A stretch of DNA of 64,000 nucleotides from Billgrantia ethanolica (lineage in GTDB: Bacteria; Pseudomonadota; Gammaproteobacteria; Pseudomonadales; Halomonadaceae): contig NZ_JABFTX010000001.1 in assembly GCF_021404305.1 (NCBI RefSeq), positions 1,116,001 to 1,180,000 of the forward strand, read 5' to 3'. Shown in pieces: positions 35,757 through 44,475 of this stretch (positions are counted from its first letter, which is position 1; every line of letters begins with the position of its first letter). The position numbers and the translations under genes are program-made. A model generated the notes under the pieces. That model did no database searches, was not told the DNA's origin, and saw nothing but the letters and a program-made list of their open reading frames with translations.

Positions 35757-36137
35757 TCAAGACTCGACGCGAACCAGCCAGCCTTCCACGGTGTCGGAAC
35801 CGTGCTCGTCTTTCCAGGCTTTCAGCGTCTTGTGGTTGCCGCCGCGTGTTTCTACCACTTCGCCCGTATTGGGGTTCTTGTAGATTTTCAGCTTACGCTT
35901 ACGACGACCGCCGGCACTGGCTGCAGCCGACTTGGCCGGCGCCGATTTGCCACCCTGCGGCTCCAGCAGGCCGATGACATCGGCGGAACTCTTGTTGAAC
36001 TCGCGCATCAGCGCTTCGAGCTTGTCCTTGAACTCGAGCTCGGCCTTCAGGCGCTCGTCGTTTTGCAGCCGCTCCATTTCAGCCTGAAGCTGCTTGAGCT
36101 GCTGCTCTTTCTGCATGAATTCGCTAAGAAGGGACAT
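35757..36137 (-). CDS. MvaT-family H-NS-like nucleoid protein
   Basis: A 126-residue xenogeneic silencer. The N-terminal half is a coiled-coil dimerisation/oligomerisation region (MSLLSEFMQKEQQLKQLQAE and on to about residue 60); a flexible basic linker follows, then the DNA-binding domain YKNPNTGEVVETRGGNHKTL, nearly identical in layout to Pseudomonas MvaT/MvaU, where the R/K-G-G-N loop contacts A+T-rich minor grooves. ATG at 36137 fits the family N terminus and has AGGA upstream; the TTG at 36143 is rejected. It could silence the A+T-rich glycan genes of this same window. Confidence 0.9.
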   Translation of the reverse strand: MSLLSEFMQKEQQLKQLQAEMERLQNDERLKAELEFKDKLEALMREFNKSSADVIGLLEPQGGKSAPAKSAAASAGGRRKRKLKIYKNPNTGEVVETRGGNHKTLKAWKDEHGSDTVEGWLVRVES

Positions 36138-36434
36138 TGGCAATCCTGTAATTCATTTGGGAGTTTTGCGGGATGCGGCTTATAAATACAACAACCCGAC
36201 CAAAATGACAACACTCAAGCTTATTTTTATCGACTTCATCGGTAACGTCAAATAGATGTGCCAAACGAAATTCGAAAAATCGAAACCGGTGCGACACGAG
36301 AAGAATCCACTGGCTTGTATGACGTTATCCGAGCACCCACAGCATCGTCAAAAGCTAATTTAACGGCTTGTTACCATTTGGCCGTTTGCTACACTGGGTA
36401 CAGGAAACACGCATCAAAGCAAACTAAGGATGGC

Positions 36435-37139
36435 ATGTGTTTGTTCCATAACCTCAAGACACGCTTGGATTTATGTGACGAGGACAAGCGCATTTTCGAT
36501 AGCTACACGGGCCCTGCCCAGGAAGTGAAGAAAGGCTGCCACCTGGCCCGTGAAGGTGAGGTACTGGAGTGCCTGCATCTTATCGAGAAGGGCTGGGCCT
36601 GTCGTTACAAGATGCTACGCAACGGCAGGGAGCCGATCACTTCCCTGCTGCTGCCGGGCGATATCAGCGATAACGGCCAAGGCCTGTACAACCGGCTCGA
36701 CTATTCCATCAAGGCGATCACGCCGCTGCGCTTTACCACCATCGACTCGGAAAGCGCCGAGAGGCTATTCGAGCGGCCACGCATCCTGCGCCTGTTCAAG
36801 GCCTCGGGCCATATCAGCCACAGCGTGGCCATGAACTGGATCGTCAACATCTCGGCACGCAATGCCGAGGGGCGTATTGCCAATTTGCTGTGCGAGTGCT
36901 TTGCCCGCTCCCACGCGGCCGGCATGACCTACCAGGGGCGTTATTTCTTTCCCCTCACCCAGTCGGAAATCTCGGATGTGGTGGGTCTTTCCAGCGTTCA
37001 CGTAAGCCGCTCGCTGAACAAGATCAAGCGTAAGGGGTTGATCGAGAACTGCGACCACAGGCAGATCCGCATCAACAACTGGCATGGCTTGGCAGCGCTG
37101 GGGGATTTCCGAGCGGATAACCTCTCGCTTCCCGCTTAG
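36435..37139 (+). CDS. Crp/Fnr-family transcriptional regulator
   Basis: A 234-residue regulator. An N-terminal cyclic-nucleotide-binding-like beta barrel (about 20-130) has AREGEVLECLHLIEKGWACRYK and LLLPGDISDNG; a dimer helix follows; the C-terminal winged helix-turn-helix (about 165-225) reads FPLTQSEISDVVGLSSVHVS then RSLNKIKRKGLI. ATG at 36435 is preferred because AAGGA lies just upstream; the frame opens 59 codons earlier but that part is not family-like. No Fnr-type N-terminal Cys cluster is seen, so the signal may be other than oxygen. The roughly 300 bp upstream hold no other gene and likely the promoters for this and the mvaT-like gene. Confidence 0.88.
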   Translation: MCLFHNLKTRLDLCDEDKRIFDSYTGPAQEVKKGCHLAREGEVLECLHLIEKGWACRYKMLRNGREPITSLLLPGDISDNGQGLYNRLDYSIKAITPLRFTTIDSESAERLFERPRILRLFKASGHISHSVAMNWIVNISARNAEGRIANLLCECFARSHAAGMTYQGRYFFPLTQSEISDVVGLSSVHVSRSLNKIKRKGLIENCDHRQIRINNWHGLAALGDFRADNLSLPA

Positions 37140-37210
37140 AAGCCGCATTGAAACGCTACCCGCCTGATCGAGCGAGCTAACGTTCAGCCCTACGCGCGAT
37201 CTCGACAAGC

Positions 37211-37813
37211 TCAATAAAAGATATCGCGCAGTATCTCGTAGATGATGGCATTGGCGGCATCCACCAGGATGACGTCGGGGCCGACGCGGCGCCATTCGTA
37301 GCCGTCGTAGCGTGGCAGGTCGCGTAGGATTCGATCATCCAACTGCTTGGCGATTCCTGGCGGCAGCGGCTTGCCTCGCTCCAGGTTCATGCGAATACCC
37401 GGCGGCAGGCTTTCACGGCTGCGGTCGATCTCGATCCAGTCGCGCCGCTCGAGCAGCAGACGGCGAATCTCACGCTCGTCGATACGCGGGCCATAGCCGG
37501 CATCCCGCCCTGTGCGAGCCTCGCTTTGCCATCCTTCACCGCCTCGAGAAGCACGCTCGCTGGGCTGAGCTCTACCCTGCCCCTGAGCCCGCCCCTGCTG
37601 CCCCGGCGCCGCTTCCTGAGCCTGCCCCCGGCCCTGGCCCTGCTGCCCCTGACCTTGATACTGGCTTTGACCTTGATGCTGGCCCTGGCCTTGGCCTTGG
37701 CCTTGGCCTTGGCCCTGACCATGATTATCGGCAGGCTGGGCATGAGCAAAGGTCGCACCGGCCAGCAGCAGTGCCGCCGCACCGTGGAGTACCACTCGTT
37801 GGGAAATACGCAT
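37211..37813 (-). CDS. Secreted RcnB/CigR-like protein with Gly-Gln repeat
   Basis: A 200-residue exported protein. Residues 1-25 are a Sec signal peptide ending AHA-Q. Residues about 31-65 are a Gly/Gln low-complexity tract made of GQ dipeptides, encoded by hexamer repeats. The C terminus, LPRYDGYEWRRVGPDVILVDAANAIIYEILRDIF, matches the RcnB/CigR domain (Y-x-G-Y-x-W-x-x-x-G-x-D-x-x-L-x-x-x-x-x-G/A-x-I). Members are periplasmic and linked to metal homeostasis (RcnB) or to virulence-gene control (CigR); which applies here is unknown. The tract length could vary between strains by replication slippage. Confidence 0.75.
   Translation of the reverse strand: MRISQRVVLHGAAALLLAGATFAHAQPADNHGQGQGQGQGQGQGQHQGQSQYQGQGQQGQGRGQAQEAAPGQQGRAQGQGRAQPSERASRGGEGWQSEARTGRDAGYGPRIDEREIRRLLLERRDWIEIDRSRESLPPGIRMNLERGKPLPPGIAKQLDDRILRDLPRYDGYEWRRVGPDVILVDAANAIIYEILRDIFY
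37681..37720. repeat. Hexanucleotide tandem repeat in the RcnB/CigR-like gene
   Basis: Six to seven consecutive copies of GGCCTT/GGCCCT inside the coding sequence encode alternating Gly and Gln on the minus strand. The six-base unit keeps the frame, so copy-number change would lengthen or shorten the low-complexity tract without frameshift. Confidence 0.8.
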
Positions 37814-37996
37814 GAGCCGCTCCTTACCGCTGTGTTTTCCTCAGCCTAGGCAAGGAATGCGCAGGGAGTGTGGAACCTGTGATGTAAGAGATTGACGACA
37901 CACTTTGTAAGCCATGGCCGAATCCGCAAGCAGCCTACTGGAGCCCATGTGAGCAGACCGATATTCTTAGATGCTTCATTCTACAAGGAAGTCATC

Positions 37997-39235
37997 ATGT
38001 ACGAGGGAAACGAGGAAGAACTCGACGCTTGGGAGCGTCATCGGCGCTGGAACAGTCTTCGCACCGCCTACCCTGCTGCCCGCAGCGCCTCGGGCTGGCA
38101 AGCAGCACCGGAGCCAGTGCACATTCCCGAACCCCCGGTACCGCTCCAGCCGGTGATCGAGCCCGGTTTTCATATCGTGCGCCGGCCCGCCAGTAGAGAA
38201 GCGATCAAGCGTCAGCTATTCCCCTACAGCCTGACAGCTGCCACCGATGCGATGTTCGAACGGTTAAATCCTCACTTGGGCAGTTTCATTCTGCCGGGGG
38301 AAATGGTGGTACTGGCCGATCCTCAAGAAACACTATGTACTGCTGAAGAGCAGTTTCTGATGGAGGAAGCCAGCAAGATCAGCACGTCCCTTCAGCCTAT
38401 GTTGCCGGAGCAGCGCCAGTTCATGGTCGATTACTGGCACCCGCTACAGGATATTGCGGTCATCGGAGAGCACTCCACCAGCGGCATGCTCTCAGAAAGC
38501 TCGACGGTACTCGGCGCGCTTTCCGCCGCAGGCAGCCGAGTGGTGACAGAAACGACCAGCGCATTACAGCGGATCGAGCAGCTTTATCGTCAGACGCTCG
38601 ACCCCACCAATCCCATGACACGTGAGCGCTTCCATGCTGAGCGCGCACGGTTGTTCCAGCGCCTCTCCCTTGCCATGAATAACTGGATCAACCAGCCGCT
38701 CCGACTGCCACGGTATTCCGAGCTGAAAGCAAAAATTCAAATCGAGGCCCGTCAGCAGGTGCACGAATATCGCACAGCCCGCAACGGCGGCCCGTTTGGT
38801 ATTCCAACAATTTCCGAGACCGTAGCCAAAGTCACTGTGGTAGATAGACTGATGAGCCTCGGTGCTGCCGTCGGAGTCGGCCTGGATATCGCCGCTACGC
38901 AAACCAAAATCAACCAGGCCTGCCGAGACGGACGCGAGACGGAGTGTCGACGCACTCAGTTTGTGGAATATGGGGGATTGGGAGGCCGGCTTGCAGGAAG
39001 CGCTGCTGGAGCTGCAACAGGTGCCGCCATGACTATGCCTGAGTCGAGAATCTGCTTGGCCGTCTCCGCAGCTCCGCATGGTAGAGTAGCTTGCGGAGTT
39101 GTAGGGGCCGCTGGTGGAGCTGTTGCTGGCGAACAAACCGGTGGTGTACTCGGCGAGCGATTTGGCGAAGGCCTCTATTCGCGCATATACGGCTGGGCGG
39201 CTACAGAGACGGATACGAATGATGCATCACCTTGA
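37997..39235 (+). CDS. Putative effector-like protein with glycine-zipper C terminus
   Basis: A 412-residue protein of no family I can name. After a Pro-rich segment (about 30-60) comes QLFPYSLTAATDAMFERLNPHLG and SFILPGEMVVLADP, then CTAEEQFLMEEAS. The middle is helical; the C-terminal 100 residues are Gly/Ala-rich with G-x-x-x-G patterns (GGLGGRLAGSAAGAATGAA, GVVGAAGGAVAGEQTGGV), a glycine zipper able to insert in membranes. This build and the overlapping small membrane-protein gene recall secreted toxin/immunity pairs. ATG at 37997 has AAGGAAG upstream; the longer frame from 37892 has none. No signal peptide is seen. Confidence 0.5.
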   Translation: MYEGNEEELDAWERHRRWNSLRTAYPAARSASGWQAAPEPVHIPEPPVPLQPVIEPGFHIVRRPASREAIKRQLFPYSLTAATDAMFERLNPHLGSFILPGEMVVLADPQETLCTAEEQFLMEEASKISTSLQPMLPEQRQFMVDYWHPLQDIAVIGEHSTSGMLSESSTVLGALSAAGSRVVTETTSALQRIEQLYRQTLDPTNPMTRERFHAERARLFQRLSLAMNNWINQPLRLPRYSELKAKIQIEARQQVHEYRTARNGGPFGIPTISETVAKVTVVDRLMSLGAAVGVGLDIAATQTKINQACRDGRETECRRTQFVEYGGLGGRLAGSAAGAATGAAMTMPESRICLAVSAAPHGRVACGVVGAAGGAVAGEQTGGVLGERFGEGLYSRIYGWAATETDTNDASP

Positions 39236-39605
39236 AACGATTCTTATTTTTTCGGGTGCATTTTGCCTGTTTCTCGGCGTAGCGCTATTGATCCCAGCGG
39301 CGATCATTTCTTTGTTCAAAATCGTTGAAGCGGATCGCTACTTTGGTGTCGGCCGGTTCGGTGGCGAGCGGCGGAGACTAAAAGGGCTACCGTTTTCGCT
39401 GGGGAGAATGTCTGAGTACGGATTGCTATTGCTTTTTTCCAAAACCAGGTTTATCAAGCGCCGCTACGCGCAGGAACTCGAGCAAATCGCCTCCAACGCC
39501 CCGCCCCGCAAGCTGGTGAACCTGCTGGTATGGCTATATAGCTCCTGGATTCTGCTAGTGATTGCTTTTATGCTGCTCGGGGCCGCTCTCTATTTATTTT
39601 ATTAG
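39219..39605 (+). CDS. Small two-helix membrane protein, possible immunity partner
   Basis: A 128-residue protein with two transmembrane helices, one N-terminal (about 5-30, LIFSGAFCLFLGVALLIPAAIIS) and one C-terminal (about 103-127), separated by a basic soluble loop containing FGGERRRLKGLPFSLGRMSEYGLLL. The start overlaps the 3' end of the effector-like gene by 17 bp, so the two are co-translated. No family recognised; the role of neutralising the partner is an inference from layout. ATG at 39219 or 39222 are both possible. Confidence 0.6.
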   Translation: MMHHLETILIFSGAFCLFLGVALLIPAAIISLFKIVEADRYFGVGRFGGERRRLKGLPFSLGRMSEYGLLLLFSKTRFIKRRYAQELEQIASNAPPRKLVNLLVWLYSSWILLVIAFMLLGAALYLFY

Positions 39606-39652
39606 CTTTTCCCGCAGCCCGGGTAGAGCGTTGATTCGATCCTTTCTGGCGT

Positions 39653-39694
39653 GCAAAGGCCGCACCGGCCAGCAGCGCGCAGGGAGTGTGGAAC
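39653..39694. repeat. Relic copy of the RcnB/CigR-like 5' region
   Basis: Positions 39653-39675 match 37746-37768 (signal-peptide codons of the RcnB/CigR-like gene) with one mismatch, and 39677-39694 match 37859-37876 (upstream of that gene) exactly. In the original the two blocks are about 90 bp apart; here they are fused. The copy lies just beyond the effector/immunity-like pair, so that module is flanked by direct partial repeats. Confidence 0.75.
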
Positions 39695-39702
39695 ACGAAG
39701 CG

Positions 39703-41481
39703 CTAGCCGACCCAAATTCCCTGTAGCCGAGGCAACACTAGACCGCCACCCCCACCAATACCGCCCTCGGTATCCCCAAACGCCTCATCGTAGTGAAAAC
39801 CGCCGGCCCCTCTGACTTCGACGGTACGTCCCATGACTTCACCATAGAATTGGCCGCTGCCACCGATATCCACATGAGAATGAGGTGCTATGACCTGGCC
39901 GTAAAAATTCGATGCCCCGCCGATGAATACCCCGGCACGGTTGTGCGATGCGTCGTCGAAAACAGAGATGACGGAAAGTATGGGGCTAACGCTGCCGTCA
40001 TTGGCAACTCGGGTGGGCTTGCCATCCCCAACTTGGATGCCGCTGGCCAGACGGAATTCACCGGCCGTGACGATGGTGAGGCTACTTCCTTCTGCAATGC
40101 GAAACGTACCACCACCCCCGATATCGATATCCCCAGTCACGACCATGACCATGTCGACGGGATTGCCAACGCTACCGATGCGGAAGTTGACGCTTCCGCC
40201 CAGCCGAAGGGAGTCGAAACGCACGATGGACTTGCCTTGGAACTGTACGGGCGTATCTATATTCGGCACAGCATTGTTAGGGTCATGCAAGCCCGTCGCA
40301 TCCAGAACGATGTTACGTGAACCGCCCTGCATGTTCAGCGCACCGGCAGAGGTGCCGACTTGAGCCAAGTATTGGGAGTACCGGGCCGTTTGCACGGGGA
40401 TCTCACAATCGGCTGCCGTGGGAACGGAGAATACCGGTGTGAGTCCTTGCGGCCCGCCACTGTCGGCATTGAGCTCGCCATCGACCTGGTCGGCGGGGTT
40501 GCGAACGGAATTGACGGCGGATGCCAGCACATTGCCACCAATCCACGAACTCCAGTTTCCCAGAGTAAGCGTGCCGGCAGCCTGAACGTCGCCATGAACT
40601 CTTCCACTACTCGTGATGCCTACATCGCCCAACCCGACCACATCGCCGTAGACATTGGCACCGCCACCGCTAATCGTCACCGTATCGTTGGCCTTGATGT
40701 TCCCATGCACCGCAGCCGAGCCCGTGGCAGAAAACTTGCCGCTGGCTGCTACGTCGCCATAGATCGGCGAGGCGCCGGTCACTCTGATCTCCGCCCCTTC
40801 GGTTTGGGTACCCACCACGACGTTGCTGCGCTGAGCGTTGCTACCACCATAAGCCCCTTCACGCGAGTCGTAGCTATCGATGATGCCGCTGCCGGTGACC
40901 TGCACCCCATCGCAACTCAACAAACCACGCGAGCCCGGCGGCGGCAGCTCCGGCAAGGCGACGAGCCCCACGACAGTCCGCACGGCTTCATCGCCAGTGG
41001 CACCAAAATAGCCTTCGCTCTCGATTCTCACCCCGATTTGGCCACCCAGCAGCGCATCGTCTTCTGGTAAGGCCGGAGCAAGCCGCCATCTGTGGCGTCC
41101 GTTATCCGAGATATTGCCCTGCGGCGACCAGGAGCCCGTCAGCGCCCCCTGCAAGGCATCTGCCGATTGTTCGCTCCGCGCTTTCGCAGCAGCACTACGT
41201 AGCGCACCAACAAAGCCATTCCCCTGGCCGGCAAATACAGGCGGTATAGGCGTTTCGGCGTTATTGATCGCCTCGATGGCAGCGCGAAGCTCATCATTGA
41301 AGGCATAGAGCCCCGCCTCGGCTTCGTTTTGCGCCATCACTGAAGCACGATAATTCCCGGCCAGCCTCTCGTTCACCAGGCTGCCACCCATGGCGGAAAT
41401 ACCCAGCATGAGCGCCATGCTCAGCAGGGACAGCACCACCACCAGCGCCGCGCCCTGCTGCTTATGTCGTGTATCTGGCAT
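39703..41481 (-). CDS. PilX-like pilus assembly protein with polymer-forming beta-repeat domain
   Basis: A 592-residue protein. The N terminus HKQQGAALVVVLSLLSMALMLGI followed by NERLAGNYRASVMAQNEAEAG is the PilX_N class-III-signal-like membrane anchor of type IV minor-pilin-like proteins. Residues about 200-330 hold a series of short repeats of the kind V-x-G-D-V-x-A-x-G-x-x-x-x-x-G, as in bactofilin-like or DUF7305 right-handed beta-helices. A C-terminal part repeats the Gly-rich pattern (VRGAGGFHYDEAFGD). ATG at 41481 has a strong GGAGGG site; the frame is open to 41517. It is far larger than PilX (about 200 residues). Other minor-pilin genes (fimT, pilV, pilW, pilY1) are not seen beside it. 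Confidence 0.75.
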   Translation of the reverse strand: MPDTRHKQQGAALVVVLSLLSMALMLGISAMGGSLVNERLAGNYRASVMAQNEAEAGLYAFNDELRAAIEAINNAETPIPPVFAGQGNGFVGALRSAAAKARSEQSADALQGALTGSWSPQGNISDNGRHRWRLAPALPEDDALLGGQIGVRIESEGYFGATGDEAVRTVVGLVALPELPPPGSRGLLSCDGVQVTGSGIIDSYDSREGAYGGSNAQRSNVVVGTQTEGAEIRVTGASPIYGDVAASGKFSATGSAAVHGNIKANDTVTISGGGANVYGDVVGLGDVGITSSGRVHGDVQAAGTLTLGNWSSWIGGNVLASAVNSVRNPADQVDGELNADSGGPQGLTPVFSVPTAADCEIPVQTARYSQYLAQVGTSAGALNMQGGSRNIVLDATGLHDPNNAVPNIDTPVQFQGKSIVRFDSLRLGGSVNFRIGSVGNPVDMVMVVTGDIDIGGGGTFRIAEGSSLTIVTAGEFRLASGIQVGDGKPTRVANDGSVSPILSVISVFDDASHNRAGVFIGGASNFYGQVIAPHSHVDIGGSGQFYGEVMGRTVEVRGAGGFHYDEAFGDTEGGIGGGGGLVLPRLQGIWVG

Positions 41482-41684
41482 TAGCCCTCCAGACGAGCTG
41501 GAACCACTCAGATACACAATTTTACATTAAGAGCAAGACGAGGTCACGCTTGAGTATCAGGAGACTTAGCATTACATCAGGGCTCACACCGCTGAGCTTC
41601 CTTCAGCCTTAGTGAGGAATGGGCTTGGAGTTTGAAAACAACGAGATTGTACACTTTGGCCTGGCCAAGCACGCCACGTAATAA

Positions 41685-41710
41685 TAAAGGCCAGCTCACG
41701 CTGGCCTTTA
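41685..41710 (-). terminator. Terminator downstream of pilA
   Basis: An 11-bp perfect stem TAAAGGCCAGC / GCTGGCCTTTA with a TCAC loop begins 17 bp past the pilA stop. On the minus strand the stem ends in UUUA followed by an A/U-rich stretch, consistent with an intrinsic terminator limiting read-through into the PilX-like gene. Confidence 0.75.
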
Positions 41711-41726
41711 TATTTATCCATACAAA

Positions 41727-42155
41727 TCATTGTGGCTCGGGATCGCCACCGCCACCGCCGTCTCCACAGTTCTGAAGATCTGTTGTGAAGTCATTGGAGC
41801 ATGACCATACCCCTTCAGCGGTGCGGCTAAACGTTACCGCCCCACCAGTTTTAGTAGAGACGATATTTCCCGCACCACTTGCATCTACTGTAATCTCGAC
41901 ACTATCAGGAACGTTCACGGTATCTGAAGGATTTTCACCATCAAGAAGAGCTGCTTCAACAGGTGTCCTGAAACTTGAAGCCTCTTGGAACGCCGCATTG
42001 GCGTTCGAACGATCCACATATCCTTGATACTGCGGTATCGCTATCGCCGCCAGAATCCCGATGATGGCCACCACGATCAGCAGTTCGATCAGGGTGAAAC
42101 CGCTCTGGCCTCGCTTGGCCGTTGCTCTCTGTCGCATCAGTTCTTTCATGCTCAT
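41727..42155 (-). CDS. pilA: Type IV major pilin
   Basis: A 142-residue type IV-a prepilin. The leader of 19 residues ends in Gly19, followed by mature Phe20 and [20 protein letters not shown], with Glu at mature position 5, all required for cleavage and methylation by PilD and for assembly. Two Cys (C119 and C130) in the C-terminal part can form the D-region disulfide. After the second Cys there is an unusual Gly-rich, acidic tail ([12 protein letters not shown]). GGGGA precedes the ATG. It is divergent from pilB, as in Pseudomonas. The pilin is short, so the globular domain is small. Confidence 0.93.
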   Translation of the reverse strand: MSMKELMRQRATAKRGQSGFTLIELLIVVAIIGILAAIAIPQYQGYVDRSNANAAFQEASSFRTPVEAALLDGENPSDTVNVPDSVEITVDASGAGNIVSTKTGGAVTFSRTAEGVWSCSNDFTTDLQNCGDGGGGGDPEPQ

Positions 42156-42564
42156 CGCCGTTGTCCCCTGCTCTCTGGTACCCGTACGGCCCTCTTGCCT
42201 GCCGCTTGGGAGGTTACACCTACGGCGTTACGCCGCCTGCTCTCGCGGAACGGATCCGCACCTTGCTCTTGCCCCTTCCCTGCACACCCCTTTCCGTCTT
42301 TTCTCGGGCCTCAGGCCTCGCGCTGCAAGTGCTTGAGCCCGCTCAACACAGGGGGCTGGCCCCATTGCACTACATTAATTTACACATGCTTTGCCCACAA
42401 GCGCTACCTACGTAGGCACTACCATATTTTCATCATAATCGATGATAGCGTTAATGCCAGTTGGTACCAGAAACGTCATCGCGGTGGGATGTCGCATACC
42501 GAAGGGCTAGAATGCCGGTAGCACGTTATGCTCACGCCCGTGCGGGCCCAACCCCTGAGGCGCC
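42156..42564. other. Divergent pilA-pilB intergenic region
   Basis: About 410 bp holding the promoters of pilA (leftward) and pilB (rightward). In pseudomonads pilA is driven by sigma-54; I looked for the GG-N10-GC element on the minus strand and found only an off-by-one candidate near 42330-42350, so none is called. No gene or hairpin terminator is convincing. The segment 42360-42440 is A+T-richer than its surroundings. Confidence 0.5.
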
Positions 42565-44376
42565 ATGAACGACTATCGATCCACCCACAACGCCCAATTC
42601 ACCCCCAACGCCAGCCATGCGCCCAGCGACACCTCGGCGCCTGCTGCCCCCAACGCCAACCTCGAGGGGTTGCGCGGTTTCGCCCGGCGCCTGGTGGAAT
42701 ACGGGTTGCTTTCCCGTCCGGCGGCGGAGCGAGCGGAGTACGAGGCGCGCGAGGCGGAGATCAGCCTGTTGCAGCATGTGATCGAGTCGAGCCTGGCCAC
42801 CGCCCGCGAGGCTACGCTGTGTGCGGCCTGGGAGTACGGCCTGCCGGTGATCGATCTGGATGCGCTGCGCCTGGCCAGCCTGCCCGTCGCCAACGAGTAC
42901 CCCGAGAAGCTGCTGCGCAAGCTGTGCGTGGTGCCGCTTACCCGCCGCGGCCATCGGTTGACGGTGGCGGTGCCCTACCCCTCTACACTGGCGAAACTCG
43001 ATGAGCTGCAGTTCGCCACCGGGCTGAGCATCGAGGCGGTGCTATGCCCGGTGGATCAGCTCATGCCGGTGCTGGAGGCGTACCTGGCCCAACACGACAG
43101 CAGCATGATGGATGCCCTCGATGGGGTGGACGATGCCGTCAGCGAACTGGAGTTCGAAGATGGCCTGGATATCAGCGAAGAGGCCGCCACCGATACGGCT
43201 TCCAGTGGCGCCGACGACGCGCCGATCGTCAAGTTCGTCAACAAGATTCTGCTCGACGCCATTCGCCGCAACGCATCGGACATCCACTTCGAGCCCTACG
43301 AGACCAGCTACCGGGTTCGCATGCGGGTGGATGGCATGCTGATGGAGGCCGCGCGGCCGCCGTTTGCCATGCGTGCGCGCATTGCCGCGCGCTTGAAGGT
43401 GATGGCACGGCTGGACATTTCCGAGCGCCGCTTGCCGCAGGATGGCGCCATCAAGCTCAAGGTCTCCAAGACCCGCTCGATCGATTTTCGTGTGAACTCG
43501 CTGCCTACGGTGTACGGCGAGAAGATCGTGCTGCGTATTCTCGACCCCACTTCGGCTCAGATCGGCATCGATGCGCTGGGCTTCACGCCGGAGCAGCGCG
43601 CGCTCTACGAAGGCGTGCTGGACCACCCCCAAGGCATGATTCTGGTCACCGGCCCTACCGGCAGCGGCAAGACGGTAACGCTCTATACGGGGCTGAATAT
43701 CCTGAACGAGGTGGAACGCAATATCTGCACCGCCGAGGATCCGGTAGAGATCAAGGTGCCGGGGGTGAATCAGGTCAACGTGCTGCCGAAGATCGGGCTG
43801 GACTTCGCCAGCGCCCTGCGCGCCTTCCTGCGCCAGGACCCGGACGTGGTGATGGTGGGTGAGATCCGCGATCTGGAAACCGCCGAGATTGCGGTGAAGG
43901 CGTCGCAGACGGGCCACCTGGTGCTTTCCACGGTGCATACCAACTCGGCCGCGGAAACCTTGACCCGCCTGGCCAACATGGGCGTGCCGCCGTTCAACAT
44001 CGCCAGCTCGGTGAGTCTGATCATCGCTCAGCGCCTGGCACGCAGGCTGTGCAAGCACTGCAAGCAGCCGGCGGAAATACCACGCGAGGCGTTGCTGCAC
44101 GAGGGCTTTACTGCCCAAGAGTTGGATAGTGCCACCGTGTACGAGGCGGTAGGCTGCAAGCACTGTACCCATGGCTACAAGGGGCGTGTGGGTATCTACG
44201 AGGTGGTGCCAGTCGACAACGAGATGAGCCAGTTGATCATGCGCAACGGCAACTCGATGGATTTCGACCAGCTGGCACGCCAACAAGGCTACCCGGACCT
44301 ACGCCGTAGCGGGCTGGTGAAGGTGATGCAGGGGATTACCAGCCTCACCGAGGTCAACCGAGTTACCAAAGACTGA
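42565..44376 (+). CDS. pilB: Type IV pilus assembly ATPase PilB
   Basis: A 603-residue hexameric motor that powers pilus extension at the inner membrane. An N-terminal T2SSE_N-like domain (about 40-200) is followed by the catalytic domain: GPTGSGKT at 363-370 (Walker A), CTAEDPVEIKVPGVNQV (Asp box), MVGEIRDLETAEIAVKASQTGH (Walker B) and LVLSTVHTNSAAETLTRL (His box). A tetracysteine zinc site is formed by C496/C499 and C531/C534. Length is slightly above P. aeruginosa PilB (566). pilC follows after about 100 bp with a good ribosome binding site. Confidence 0.96.
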   Translation: MNDYRSTHNAQFTPNASHAPSDTSAPAAPNANLEGLRGFARRLVEYGLLSRPAAERAEYEAREAEISLLQHVIESSLATAREATLCAAWEYGLPVIDLDALRLASLPVANEYPEKLLRKLCVVPLTRRGHRLTVAVPYPSTLAKLDELQFATGLSIEAVLCPVDQLMPVLEAYLAQHDSSMMDALDGVDDAVSELEFEDGLDISEEAATDTASSGADDAPIVKFVNKILLDAIRRNASDIHFEPYETSYRVRMRVDGMLMEAARPPFAMRARIAARLKVMARLDISERRLPQDGAIKLKVSKTRSIDFRVNSLPTVYGEKIVLRILDPTSAQIGIDALGFTPEQRALYEGVLDHPQGMILVTGPTGSGKTVTLYTGLNILNEVERNICTAEDPVEIKVPGVNQVNVLPKIGLDFASALRAFLRQDPDVVMVGEIRDLETAEIAVKASQTGHLVLSTVHTNSAAETLTRLANMGVPPFNIASSVSLIIAQRLARRLCKHCKQPAEIPREALLHEGFTAQELDSATVYEAVGCKHCTHGYKGRVGIYEVVPVDNEMSQLIMRNGNSMDFDQLARQQGYPDLRRSGLVKVMQGITSLTEVNRVTKD

Positions 44377-44475
44377 CAAAATTTTGCTTCATCTCGCAGT
44401 GTAAATTGATGAAGCTCAAGCGGAGCGTTATCACGCCGAAGATAATAGAACTATCCAAAACGCAGCAGGGAACCT

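Noticed and set aside
37640-37735. Regular short repeats that might be a CRISPR-like or satellite array
   Set aside because: They are six-base units encoding Gly-Gln inside a coding sequence, with no spacers.
42320-42360. Sigma-54 promoter for pilA
   Set aside because: The only GG...GC candidate has 11 rather than 10 bases between the invariant dinucleotides, so it is not called.
43042-44286. A 414-codon minus-strand frame inside pilB
   Set aside because: Antisense shadow of a clear PilB ATPase; low-complexity His/Gln/Arg-rich translation and no ribosome binding site.
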